Positions 58,073 to 64,000 of a stretch of DNA of 64,000 nucleotides are shown here, one piece after another (the first letter of the stretch is position 1; each line of letters opens with the position of its first letter). The notes under the pieces were generated by a model, which saw only the letters and a program-made list of their open reading frames with translations, was not told the origin of the DNA and did not search any database. The translations under genes were made by a program, and so were the position numbers. The stretch is taken from NCBI RefSeq assembly GCF_023896955.1, contig NZ_JAMHIW010000012.1:110438-174437 (forward strand). The letters are read 5' to 3'. Source of the DNA: Micromonospora sp. RHAY321 (lineage in GTDB: Bacteria; Actinomycetota; Actinomycetes; Mycobacteriales; Micromonosporaceae).

Positions 58073-58636
58073 TCAGCCGGCCCGCTTCCGGTGCGTCATC
58101 GGGCCTGGCGACGGACCTCGGGCCGGAAACCGCGACGGCGTGCGCGGCGGGTACGCCTCGCAGTGCCCGGCCCACTGCTCGGCGGCCACCGCGAGGGCGT
58201 CCGCGGAGACGGTGAGGATCAGCGGGTAGATCGCGGTGGGCGGGCGGCGCATCCACGGTGGCAGCGACTCGGCGGAGAACTCGACGGTCAACTCCAGCCG
58301 GCGACGGCGGATGACCCGGGTCCGCAGGGTCAGGTTGGGCTCGGTGAAGCGGACAACCGCGGCCGGCGGGTTCGGGCCGACGGCCGCCTCCGCCTGCCCG
58401 CGCAGCCAACTGCCCAGCGCACGGGCCTCCTCGACCATCAGGCTCGGGTAGTGGTGCGACCAGGTCTGACCGTCGGCGGTGCGGGCGTCCACCTCGATGA
58501 GCAGCCAGTCGCGCCAACCGGGCACGGCTCGGTCGGGGTCGTCGGGCGGGTCGATGCCGGGCTGGTAGCCGATCGGGCGGATCCGCACCCGGGCACCATC
58601 GTCGGACCGGATCTCCACCCGATCATTCTGGCTCAC
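58073..58636 (-). CDS. WapI-like/hypothetical actinobacterial protein
   Basis: A 187-residue soluble protein. WLLIEVDARTADGQTWSHHY, PSLMVEEARALGSWLRGQ, VRFTEPNLTLRTRV and ELTVEFSAESLPPWM resemble the WapI immunity-protein family and related actinobacterial proteins, where a beta-sandwich binds a toxin. No polymorphic toxin gene lies nearby, so an orphan immunity role is speculative. GTG 58636 has a weak ribosome site; an inner GTG nearby is possible. The gene ends just after the alpha/beta hydrolase promoter region. Confidence 0.5.
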   Translation of the reverse strand: MSQNDRVEIRSDDGARVRIRPIGYQPGIDPPDDPDRAVPGWRDWLLIEVDARTADGQTWSHHYPSLMVEEARALGSWLRGQAEAAVGPNPPAAVVRFTEPNLTLRTRVIRRRRLELTVEFSAESLPPWMRRPPTAIYPLILTVSADALAVAAEQWAGHCEAYPPRTPSRFPARGPSPGPMTHRKRAG

Positions 58637-58663
58637 CGAAGCGGACGTTCACCCCCAAATCGG

Positions 58664-59803
58664 TCACTTCCAGATGGTCCGCCGCACGCCACGGTGCTCG
58701 GCGCAGGCGTTCGACCGGCCGCCGGTCAGGCTGACCGCGCCGTCGCGGCACTGCACCAGGTAGCCCCGACCCGACCAGAACTGCGGCGCGCAGTCGAACC
58801 AGTCGCAGACCTCGGTGGCGGGCCGGCGGATCCGGGTTCCGCCGCAGAAGTCGTACCCCAGCGGGTTTTGCGGCGCGCCGCAACGCGGGTCCCGGCTTGG
58901 GGTGGGCGACGGGCGCGGCGACTTCGTCGACTTCGACGGGGTACTGCGCGCGGGCGTCGGGAGGACCAGCGCCGGGATCGCGCTGGGAGTGGGCGCCGGG
59001 GTGGCGGCGACGGCGACCTCCGAGCGGCCGGTCGGGTCGGACGGGTCCGATTCCAGCAGCGCCGCCGGCACCAGCAGCGCGACGGCCGCGGCGACCGCGA
59101 CGGTTCGCCGGCCGCCCGGCACCAGCGCGGAGAGCCGGGCCTGCGCGGGAGTGGCCGCCGCCGGCCGGAACGGCTTGAGCTGGGCGTGCTCGGCGATCAA
59201 CTCGTCGAGCTGGGCGAGCACCGCGGCCCGCTGCTCGATCGCGTCGGCGAAGGCCAGGGTGAGCGTGAACCGGAAGTCCGCCGCCGCGTCGGCGGGCAGC
59301 ATCAACCCGGAGGTACCCCGCCGGTCCAGCACCTGGATCAGGGTCACCGGCGCCGCCGGGTCGTGGCCCAGGCCGGTCATCCGGCCGTACGCCCAGTCGC
59401 GCCGGCCGCGTCCGCCGAGCAGCACCAGCCGACGGCTGGTGATCACGGCCATGCCGGCGTCGGTGACCCGGACCCCGTCTGGGCGACGCGGGCGCAGCGG
59501 CCCGGCCGGCGGGGCGACCGTGAGGTCCGGCGCGGGCAGCACCGTGGTGTGCCGCACCTCGACCAACTGTGCGGCGGGCAGCACCCAGAGCACCACCTCG
59601 TCGCCCGCCAGCTCCAGCGGCAGGCCGGCACCGGCCGCCGCGGAGCCCTGGAAGTCGGCGGCCAGGGCACGCAGCCGCCGTAGCTCGTCGTCGCGTCGCC
59701 GCCACGCCGCCTCAGCGCCGCGGAACGTGCTGACCCGCCGAACGTTCTGCCGGCGCGCCCACCGGTACCGCCAAGTGGAACCCGTCGAATCAGTCTTTGC
59801 CAC
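58664..59803 (-). CDS. Membrane-anchored protein with DUF3761-like tail
   Basis: A 379-residue protein with the same plan as 53734-54993: Arg-rich helix (YRWARRQNVRRVSTF), cytoplasmic domain at 45-215 (DEVVLWVLPAAQLVEVRHTT, GVRVTDAGMAVITSRRLVLLG, WAYGRMTGLGHD, FRFTLTLAFADAIEQR), one membrane helix at about 238-255 and a Pro/Ser/Thr stalk. Here the outer end is a cysteine-rich module with six cysteines; QCRDGAVSLTGGRSNACAEH resembles DUF3761. GGAGG precedes GTG 59803. It could relay contact at the cell surface to the cytoplasmic domain, which is inference only. Confidence 0.75.
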   Translation of the reverse strand: MAKTDSTGSTWRYRWARRQNVRRVSTFRGAEAAWRRRDDELRRLRALAADFQGSAAAGAGLPLELAGDEVVLWVLPAAQLVEVRHTTVLPAPDLTVAPPAGPLRPRRPDGVRVTDAGMAVITSRRLVLLGGRGRRDWAYGRMTGLGHDPAAPVTLIQVLDRRGTSGLMLPADAAADFRFTLTLAFADAIEQRAAVLAQLDELIAEHAQLKPFRPAAATPAQARLSALVPGGRRTVAVAAAVALLVPAALLESDPSDPTGRSEVAVAATPAPTPSAIPALVLPTPARSTPSKSTKSPRPSPTPSRDPRCGAPQNPLGYDFCGGTRIRRPATEVCDWFDCAPQFWSGRGYLVQCRDGAVSLTGGRSNACAEHRGVRRTIWK

Positions 59804-60103
59804 GCCGACTCCTCCGTCGCGCAGGCCACCAACCGGGGTGTCACTCGTGTTAACAGCAACGACGCGCCGCCCGGACACGCCAGAACGGGGCGAAGTGGCC
59901 GATCGGCGGAGCAATCCACACGATAGGGCGATACTGCTGCCGACGTTCATGCGGTTCGGAGTGTCGCCGCGCGGCGCGGAGACCGACCCGCCGGCGGAGA
60001 CCCACCTTTTTGGCGTGCCGTACGCGGTGGCCGCTGCCTCGGTAACGTCAGCCGCAGCCGGGTGGCGATGCCGCCGCATCGCCGTACGGAGGGGGTGAGG
60101 GTC
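59804..60103. promoter_or_regulatory. Divergent region before gluconokinase
   Basis: A 300-base gap with two points of note: TGTTAACA (59848-59855), a perfect 8-base palindrome close to the membrane-protein start, and TAACGT (60043-60048), a possible -10 box for gluconokinase with a leader of about 50 bases. No GntR-type operator is obvious. Confidence 0.35.
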
Positions 60104-61654
60104 GTGCCGCAGGACAGCCGGCCCGGAGTGGTGGTCGCGGTCGACATCGGCACCACCAGCACCAAGGTCGTCGCGTACGACACCAGTGGACGACAGCTCG
60201 CCGCCCACACCGCCGGCTACCCGCTGGACGACCCGCAACCCGGGTACGCCGAACAGGACCCGCAGCTCATCCTCGACGCGGTGCTGGAGTCGATCCGCGC
60301 GGTGGTGGCCGATCTGGCCGCGCCGGTGGCCGGGCTGTCGTTCGGCTCGGCCATGCACAGCCTGATCGGGCTGGACCGGGCCGGTGTCCCGCTGACCCAG
60401 TCGTTGACCTGGGCCGACTCGCGATCCACCCGACAGGCCGAGCGCCTGCGGGCGGTGCCCTCCGGCCTGGCCCTGCACCGGCGGACGGGGACGCCGATGC
60501 ACCCGATGTCGCCGCTGCCCAAGCTGCTCTGGTTCGCCGAGCAGGAACCGAAGCTCTTCGAACAGGTCGTGCACTGGGTCGGCATCAAGGACTGGGTGCT
60601 GCTGCGGCTCTGCGGCCTCCTGGTCACCGACCACTCCATCGCCTCGGCCACCGGTTTGATGGACATCCACCGACTGGAGTGGGACAGCGAGGCGCTGACC
60701 ATCGCCGGCATCACCGACGAAAAGCTCCCCCAATTGGTCTCCACCACCGCCGTACTGCCCGGGCTCACCCCGCAGGCCGCGGCGGCCACCGGGCTGCCGC
60801 AGCGCACCCCCGTGGTGGTCGGCGCCGGCGACGGGCCGCTGGCGAACCTGGGCCTGGGCGCGGTGCACCCCGGCATGGTGGCCTGCTCGATCGGCACCAG
60901 CGGCGCGATGCGGGTGATGGTCGAACGGCCCGGCGTGGACCCGCTCGGTGGGGTGTTCTGCTACGCGCTGACCGAGGACCGCTGGGCGGTCGGCGGCGCG
61001 ATCAACAACGGCGGCATCGTCCTCCGGTGGGCCGCCGAAGCGCTCGCCCCGGACCTGGGCGCGCACTCCGAGGCGGCGCTCGTCGCGCTGGCCGCCCGGG
61101 CGCCGGTCGGCTCGGGCGGGCTCATCATGCTGCCGTACCTGCACAGCGAGCGGGCACCGCACTGGAGCGCCCTGCCGCGCGGCGCGTACGTGGGGCTGAC
61201 CCACGGGCACCGCCGCGAGCACCTGGTGCGGGCCGCCCTGGAGGGGGTCTGTCAGCAACTCGCGCTGGTGCTCACCTCCGTGCGCGCGGCCGGCAACGAG
61301 GTCCGCGAGGTCCGGGCCGGCGGCGGCTTCGCCCGCAGCGGCCTGTGGCGGCAGATGCTCGCCGACGTGCTCGGCCTGCCGGTGAGTTTTCCGGCTGGGC
61401 CCGAGGGGTCGAGCTTCGGCGCGGCCCTGCTCGGAATGCAGGCGTTGGGCCTGATCCCCAGCATCGACGTGGCCTCCGACCTCGTGACGATCGAGGAGAC
61501 CATCCGCCCCGACCCGGCCGCGGCCGCCACGTACGCATCCCTGCTGCCGCTCTTCGCCGAGCTGTACGAGGCGCTGGTGCCCGCCTTCACCTCGATGCGC
61601 CGGCTGGCACCCGGACTGCCCACGGATCCCGTGCCGGCCGCGCCATCGGCGTAA
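60104..61654 (+). CDS. gntK: Gluconokinase (FGGY family)
   Basis: A 516-residue sugar kinase. VVAVDIGTTSTKVVAYD is the FGGY N-terminal phosphate motif. GSAMHSLIGLD, TWADSRSTRQAE, RTGTPMHPMSPLPKLLW, ASATGLMDIHRLEWD, IGTSGAMR, GGAINNGGIVLRW and GGGFARSGLWRQM follow the Bacillus-type gluconate kinase pattern closely. It converts gluconate to 6-phosphogluconate. The start is uncertain among GTG 60095, GTG 60104 and an upstream ATG; GTG 60104 gives the standard N-terminus. No gluconate permease or gntR gene is next to it. Confidence 0.9.
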   Translation: MPQDSRPGVVVAVDIGTTSTKVVAYDTSGRQLAAHTAGYPLDDPQPGYAEQDPQLILDAVLESIRAVVADLAAPVAGLSFGSAMHSLIGLDRAGVPLTQSLTWADSRSTRQAERLRAVPSGLALHRRTGTPMHPMSPLPKLLWFAEQEPKLFEQVVHWVGIKDWVLLRLCGLLVTDHSIASATGLMDIHRLEWDSEALTIAGITDEKLPQLVSTTAVLPGLTPQAAAATGLPQRTPVVVGAGDGPLANLGLGAVHPGMVACSIGTSGAMRVMVERPGVDPLGGVFCYALTEDRWAVGGAINNGGIVLRWAAEALAPDLGAHSEAALVALAARAPVGSGGLIMLPYLHSERAPHWSALPRGAYVGLTHGHRREHLVRAALEGVCQQLALVLTSVRAAGNEVREVRAGGGFARSGLWRQMLADVLGLPVSFPAGPEGSSFGAALLGMQALGLIPSIDVASDLVTIEETIRPDPAAAATYASLLPLFAELYEALVPAFTSMRRLAPGLPTDPVPAAPSA

Positions 61655-61801
61655 CCCCGTCGGCCGGCCCGGCGGCGCGGGGCGGTGCTGCTCGAGGCGC
61701 TGATACCTCAGAGTCACCCGTGAGGTGTCGCGGTCGTCGGGACAAGGCCGCCCGGACGGGTGACGCCAGCCTCGACGGCCCCAGGCACCCCCGCCGCTTC
61801 A

Positions 61802-61807
61802 TATCGT
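61802..61807 (+). promoter_or_regulatory. -10 box of a leaderless promoter (serine hydrolase)
   Basis: TATCGT is followed by six bases and GTG 61814, with no ribosome site. Upstream, TGATACCTCA and TGAGGTGTC (61701-61729) form an imperfect dyad that may be an operator. Confidence 0.55.
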
Positions 61808-61813
61808 GCAAAC

Positions 61814-63193
61814 GTGAGAAAAAGCGACAAGAAGTCCTCATCTTCCCAGCCGGGTCCAGCCAGCCGGTCGGCCCTGAAGTGGCTGACGGCGGCGGTCGCG
61901 CTGGTCGTGGTCGCGACGACCGGGCCCGCCACCGCGGACGGCCCAGGCCCCGGCCCAGGGTCCGCAGCCGAGCCGGGCCAGCAAACCGACCCGGGGTACG
62001 GAGCCGAGCCGGGCGGCGATGCCGAGGCGGGGCATGAGCCCGGGGTGGAGCCGACCCCGGAGCGGGCGCCGACCAGCGAGGTGTCCTGGCTGTCGTTCCC
62101 CGGCGGGGTGTTCTCGGTGGACTCGCTCGGGCACACCGTGCGCTATCGCGCCTGCGACGGCGACACCGGCCGGGTCGCCGACCCCGACATGCGGGTGGCC
62201 GCCGGGGTGGCCAGCGGTGAGGTGACCGTCGGGGGCACGAGCTACCGCTACCGGGTGCCCCTGGTCGGGCGGGCCGAGGGAAGCCTCCAGGTGATCCGGC
62301 GGCACCACCAGCCGACCGACCTGACTGGCGTGGTCGTCACCAGCCCGCAGCCGCCCACCGACCCGGCCGCGGGGGCGCGACTGTTCCCGCTCAGCGGGCA
62401 ACTCGCCCGGGTGGTCGCCGACGCGAGCCTCAACCCGGCCGGGGTCACCGTGCGCGATCTGTCCGGCCGGTACGGCGACCAGCAGATCGCCGTCAACGGC
62501 GCGCTCCGCCCGAAGGCGGCCAGCGTCATCAAGCTGTGGATCCTGGTCGAGCTGCTCCGCCGCGTCGACTGTGGACAGGTCTCTCTCGACGACGGCGTGC
62601 TGGTCACCCCGGCGGACGTGGTCGGCGGGACCGGCCAGTTGCAGTTCGAGACGTTCCCGCAGGTGGTCACCCTGCACCGGCTCGCCCAGTACCTGATCAA
62701 GTACAGCGACAACGTCGCCGCCAATGTGCTGATCACCTACCTGGGCGGGTTCGCCCCGGTCAACGCGCTGATCGACTCGATGAACCAGCGCTCGACGATC
62801 CTCGCTCGCAGGATGCTCGACAGCGCGGCCGCGCAGCGCGGCGAGGAGAACTACACCAGCCCGGACGACGTCGTGTCGCTGCTCGGCGCGGTCTGGGACG
62901 GCGAGATCCTCACCCCCGCCTCCCGCGACCTGATGATCGGTTTCATGCGCGAGCAGACCCTGAACACCAAGATCCCGGCGGCGCTGCCGCCCGGCGTGCC
63001 GGTCGCGCACAAGACCGGGGACCTGCCGGACGCCTCACACGACGTCGGCTACTACCTGATCCCCGGCTCGGAGACCGCCGTCGCGTTCCTCACCGCCGGG
63101 CCGATGGACACCGGCGACGAGACGGTCCGCCGGATGGCCCGTACCGTCTACGACTTCCTGGTCACCGGCGTGGACGGGGCGTACGAGGAGTGA
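61814..63193 (+). CDS. Exported class A beta-lactamase-type serine hydrolase
   Basis: A 459-residue protein. A signal peptide or membrane anchor (ALKWLTAAVALVVVATTGPATA) is followed by a Pro/Gly/Glu-rich stalk to about 88 and a domain of unknown type at 90-190. The serine hydrolase domain runs from about 190 and has SVIK (237-240), SDN (298-300) and KTG (400-402). It could be a beta-lactamase or a D,D-peptidase; the extra N-terminal domain argues for a cell-wall enzyme. Start GTG 61814 is supported by TATCGT six bases upstream. Confidence 0.83.
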   Translation: MRKSDKKSSSSQPGPASRSALKWLTAAVALVVVATTGPATADGPGPGPGSAAEPGQQTDPGYGAEPGGDAEAGHEPGVEPTPERAPTSEVSWLSFPGGVFSVDSLGHTVRYRACDGDTGRVADPDMRVAAGVASGEVTVGGTSYRYRVPLVGRAEGSLQVIRRHHQPTDLTGVVVTSPQPPTDPAAGARLFPLSGQLARVVADASLNPAGVTVRDLSGRYGDQQIAVNGALRPKAASVIKLWILVELLRRVDCGQVSLDDGVLVTPADVVGGTGQLQFETFPQVVTLHRLAQYLIKYSDNVAANVLITYLGGFAPVNALIDSMNQRSTILARRMLDSAAAQRGEENYTSPDDVVSLLGAVWDGEILTPASRDLMIGFMREQTLNTKIPAALPPGVPVAHKTGDLPDASHDVGYYLIPGSETAVAFLTAGPMDTGDETVRRMARTVYDFLVTGVDGAYEE

Positions 63194-63201
63194 GCCGGGC
63201 G

Positions 63202-63993
63202 TCAGGCACCCGGGATGTTCGCCGGCGGATCCTCGCCGACCAGGTCGGCCGCCGGCGGATCGGCCGCCACCGGCAGCCCGAAGTCCGAGTACGTCAGGTC
63301 GAGCTGCGCGGTCTGCGACTGCTCGCTGGCCAACTCGATCCGGTAGCGGACCAGCCGTCCGTGCTCGTCGACGGCGGCGGTGAACGGCACGGCGCCGGCC
63401 CGCTCGCCGAGCACCTTGCCGACGCCGCTGCCCAGCACCGCGCCGCTCTCGCGCAGGTCCAGCGTGCCGGCGTACTCACGGACGCCGGTCTGCCGGACCT
63501 GGGCCGGCGCGGTCAACGTGCCGGCCAGCCGGGTGTTGTCCAGGCCCGGCTGAGCGCCCGGCGCCTTCGGAGCGCCCACGTGCCACCAGGTCCGGCCGTC
63601 CCAGACCGGGATCCGGCGGTCCGGGGCGCTGACCCGCACGTACACGTCCGGGCCGGTGGTCAGCCGCTCGATCTTCACCTCGCCGTTGGGCACCTTCAGC
63701 GAGGTGGTCTCCAGACCGCGCCGCGCCTTCGGGTCCCAGAGCAGCACCGTGCTGTCCCCGCCCGCCGCCCCACCTGTGCCGACCGTCAGCCGATACGACT
63801 GCTGGTCGACCTTCGTGGCGGCGGCGACCAGCACACCGACCGGGTCGGTCGCGGCCGGTGCGGGTGACGCGTCGGCCGCCGGAGGGCCCGCCTCCGGCTC
63901 GTCGCCGCCGGTGACCAGCGCCCACGCGCCAACGGCCACCGCCACGGCGAGGACGGCGCCAGCGGCGACCAGCTTCGGCTTCTCCACGGTCAT
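63202..63993 (-). CDS. LppX/LprG-like exported protein, membrane-anchored
   Basis: A 263-residue protein with an N-terminal membrane helix (LVAAGAVLAVAVAVGAWAL) and no lipobox cysteine. The outer part (VGVLVAAATKVDQQSYRLTV, GRTWWHVG, LAGTLTAPAQVRQTGVREYAGTLDL split across strands, AVDEHGRLVRYRIEL) matches the half-barrel LppX_LprAFG fold seen in mycobacterial lipid carriers. It may hold a lipid or glycolipid near the membrane. The ATG is preceded by GGGGAG at the window edge. It converges on the serine hydrolase gene, 8 bases apart. Confidence 0.72.
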   Translation of the reverse strand: MTVEKPKLVAAGAVLAVAVAVGAWALVTGGDEPEAGPPAADASPAPAATDPVGVLVAAATKVDQQSYRLTVGTGGAAGGDSTVLLWDPKARRGLETTSLKVPNGEVKIERLTTGPDVYVRVSAPDRRIPVWDGRTWWHVGAPKAPGAQPGLDNTRLAGTLTAPAQVRQTGVREYAGTLDLRESGAVLGSGVGKVLGERAGAVPFTAAVDEHGRLVRYRIELASEQSQTAQLDLTYSDFGLPVAADPPAADLVGEDPPANIPGA

Positions 63994-64000
63994 CTCCCCC

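Noticed and set aside
59848..59855. TGTTAACA palindrome as an operator of the membrane-protein gene.
   Set aside because: It is only eight bases long and has no second copy or dyad extension.
58031..61709. Shared TGATACCTC element at 58031-58039 (minus) and 61701-61709.
   Set aside because: A 9-base match in two places is weak evidence, and the surrounding bases do not align.
61814..63193. Calling the exported serine hydrolase a beta-lactamase.
   Set aside because: SVIK, SDN and KTG are shared with D,D-peptidases, and the usual acidic residue of the omega loop could not be identified.

Overview
The window is high-G+C actinobacterial chromosome. Dense short-gap operons, GTG starts, G+C-rich third codon positions, Tat and Sec exported proteins, and actinobacterial families (DUF6642, YqeB, DUF4180, DrrAB exporters, PPOX/F420-type oxidoreductase, DUF3761-like tails) all suit Micromonosporaceae, most likely Micromonospora or a close relative. 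That placement is inference from gene content. I see no rRNA, tRNA, CRISPR array, insertion sequence or PKS/NRPS gene. The window reads as accessory and housekeeping genes, not as a biosynthetic cluster or an integrated element.

Layout. 1-3.4 kb: a DUF6642 fragment, a secreted M15-type peptidase, a hypothetical protein and a DUF234-type ATPase. 3.5-8 kb: a histidine kinase/response regulator pair facing an ABC exporter operon plus a YqeB-like membrane protein. 8-11.2 kb: a SOUL protein, an APC permease and an unknown membrane protein. 11.2-17 kb: a MacB/FtsX-type exporter facing a second kinase/regulator pair, then DUF1697. 17-29.5 kb: a series of small-molecule enzymes (metallo-hydrolase, two aldo/keto reductases, SDR, FMN reductase) with LysR, ArsR-type and XRE regulators, ending in a DrrAB-type exporter. 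29.6-34.7 kb: a giant AAA16/TPR-like regulator, an HTH-DUF4180 pair and an OGG-fold protein. 34.9-44.1 kb: a stress-type small gene, a triple-repeat secreted protein, two convergent phosphodiester glycosidases, a PLD-helicase and a secreted EEP hydrolase. 44.2-52.3 kb: pncB, then two MMPL transporters flanking a third kinase/regulator pair. 52.4-64 kb: GYD and VOC proteins, two paralogous membrane-anchored proteins, an epoxide hydrolase behind a possible leader peptide, gluconokinase and a class-A-type serine hydrolase.

Themes. Three NarL/DesK-type two-component systems each sit beside a different exporter class (ABC-2, FtsX/MacB, MMPL), which suggests sensing coupled to export of membrane-active compounds. 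Eight genes carry a TANNNT hexamer 6-7 nt before the start codon, the actinobacterial leaderless-promoter pattern. Two unlinked genes share a GACTAG-N11-CCGGGTACGCGCGAT promoter that fits the Streptomyces SigB (general stress) consensus. The best candidates for something new are the 17-codon leader with competing inverted repeats before the epoxide hydrolase, the HTH-DUF4180 pair divergent from a repeat-bearing AAA16 protein, the PLD-DEAD helicase after an A+T-richer gap, a response-regulator fossil beside an MMPL gene, and the long REP-like inverted repeat at 29.5 kb.
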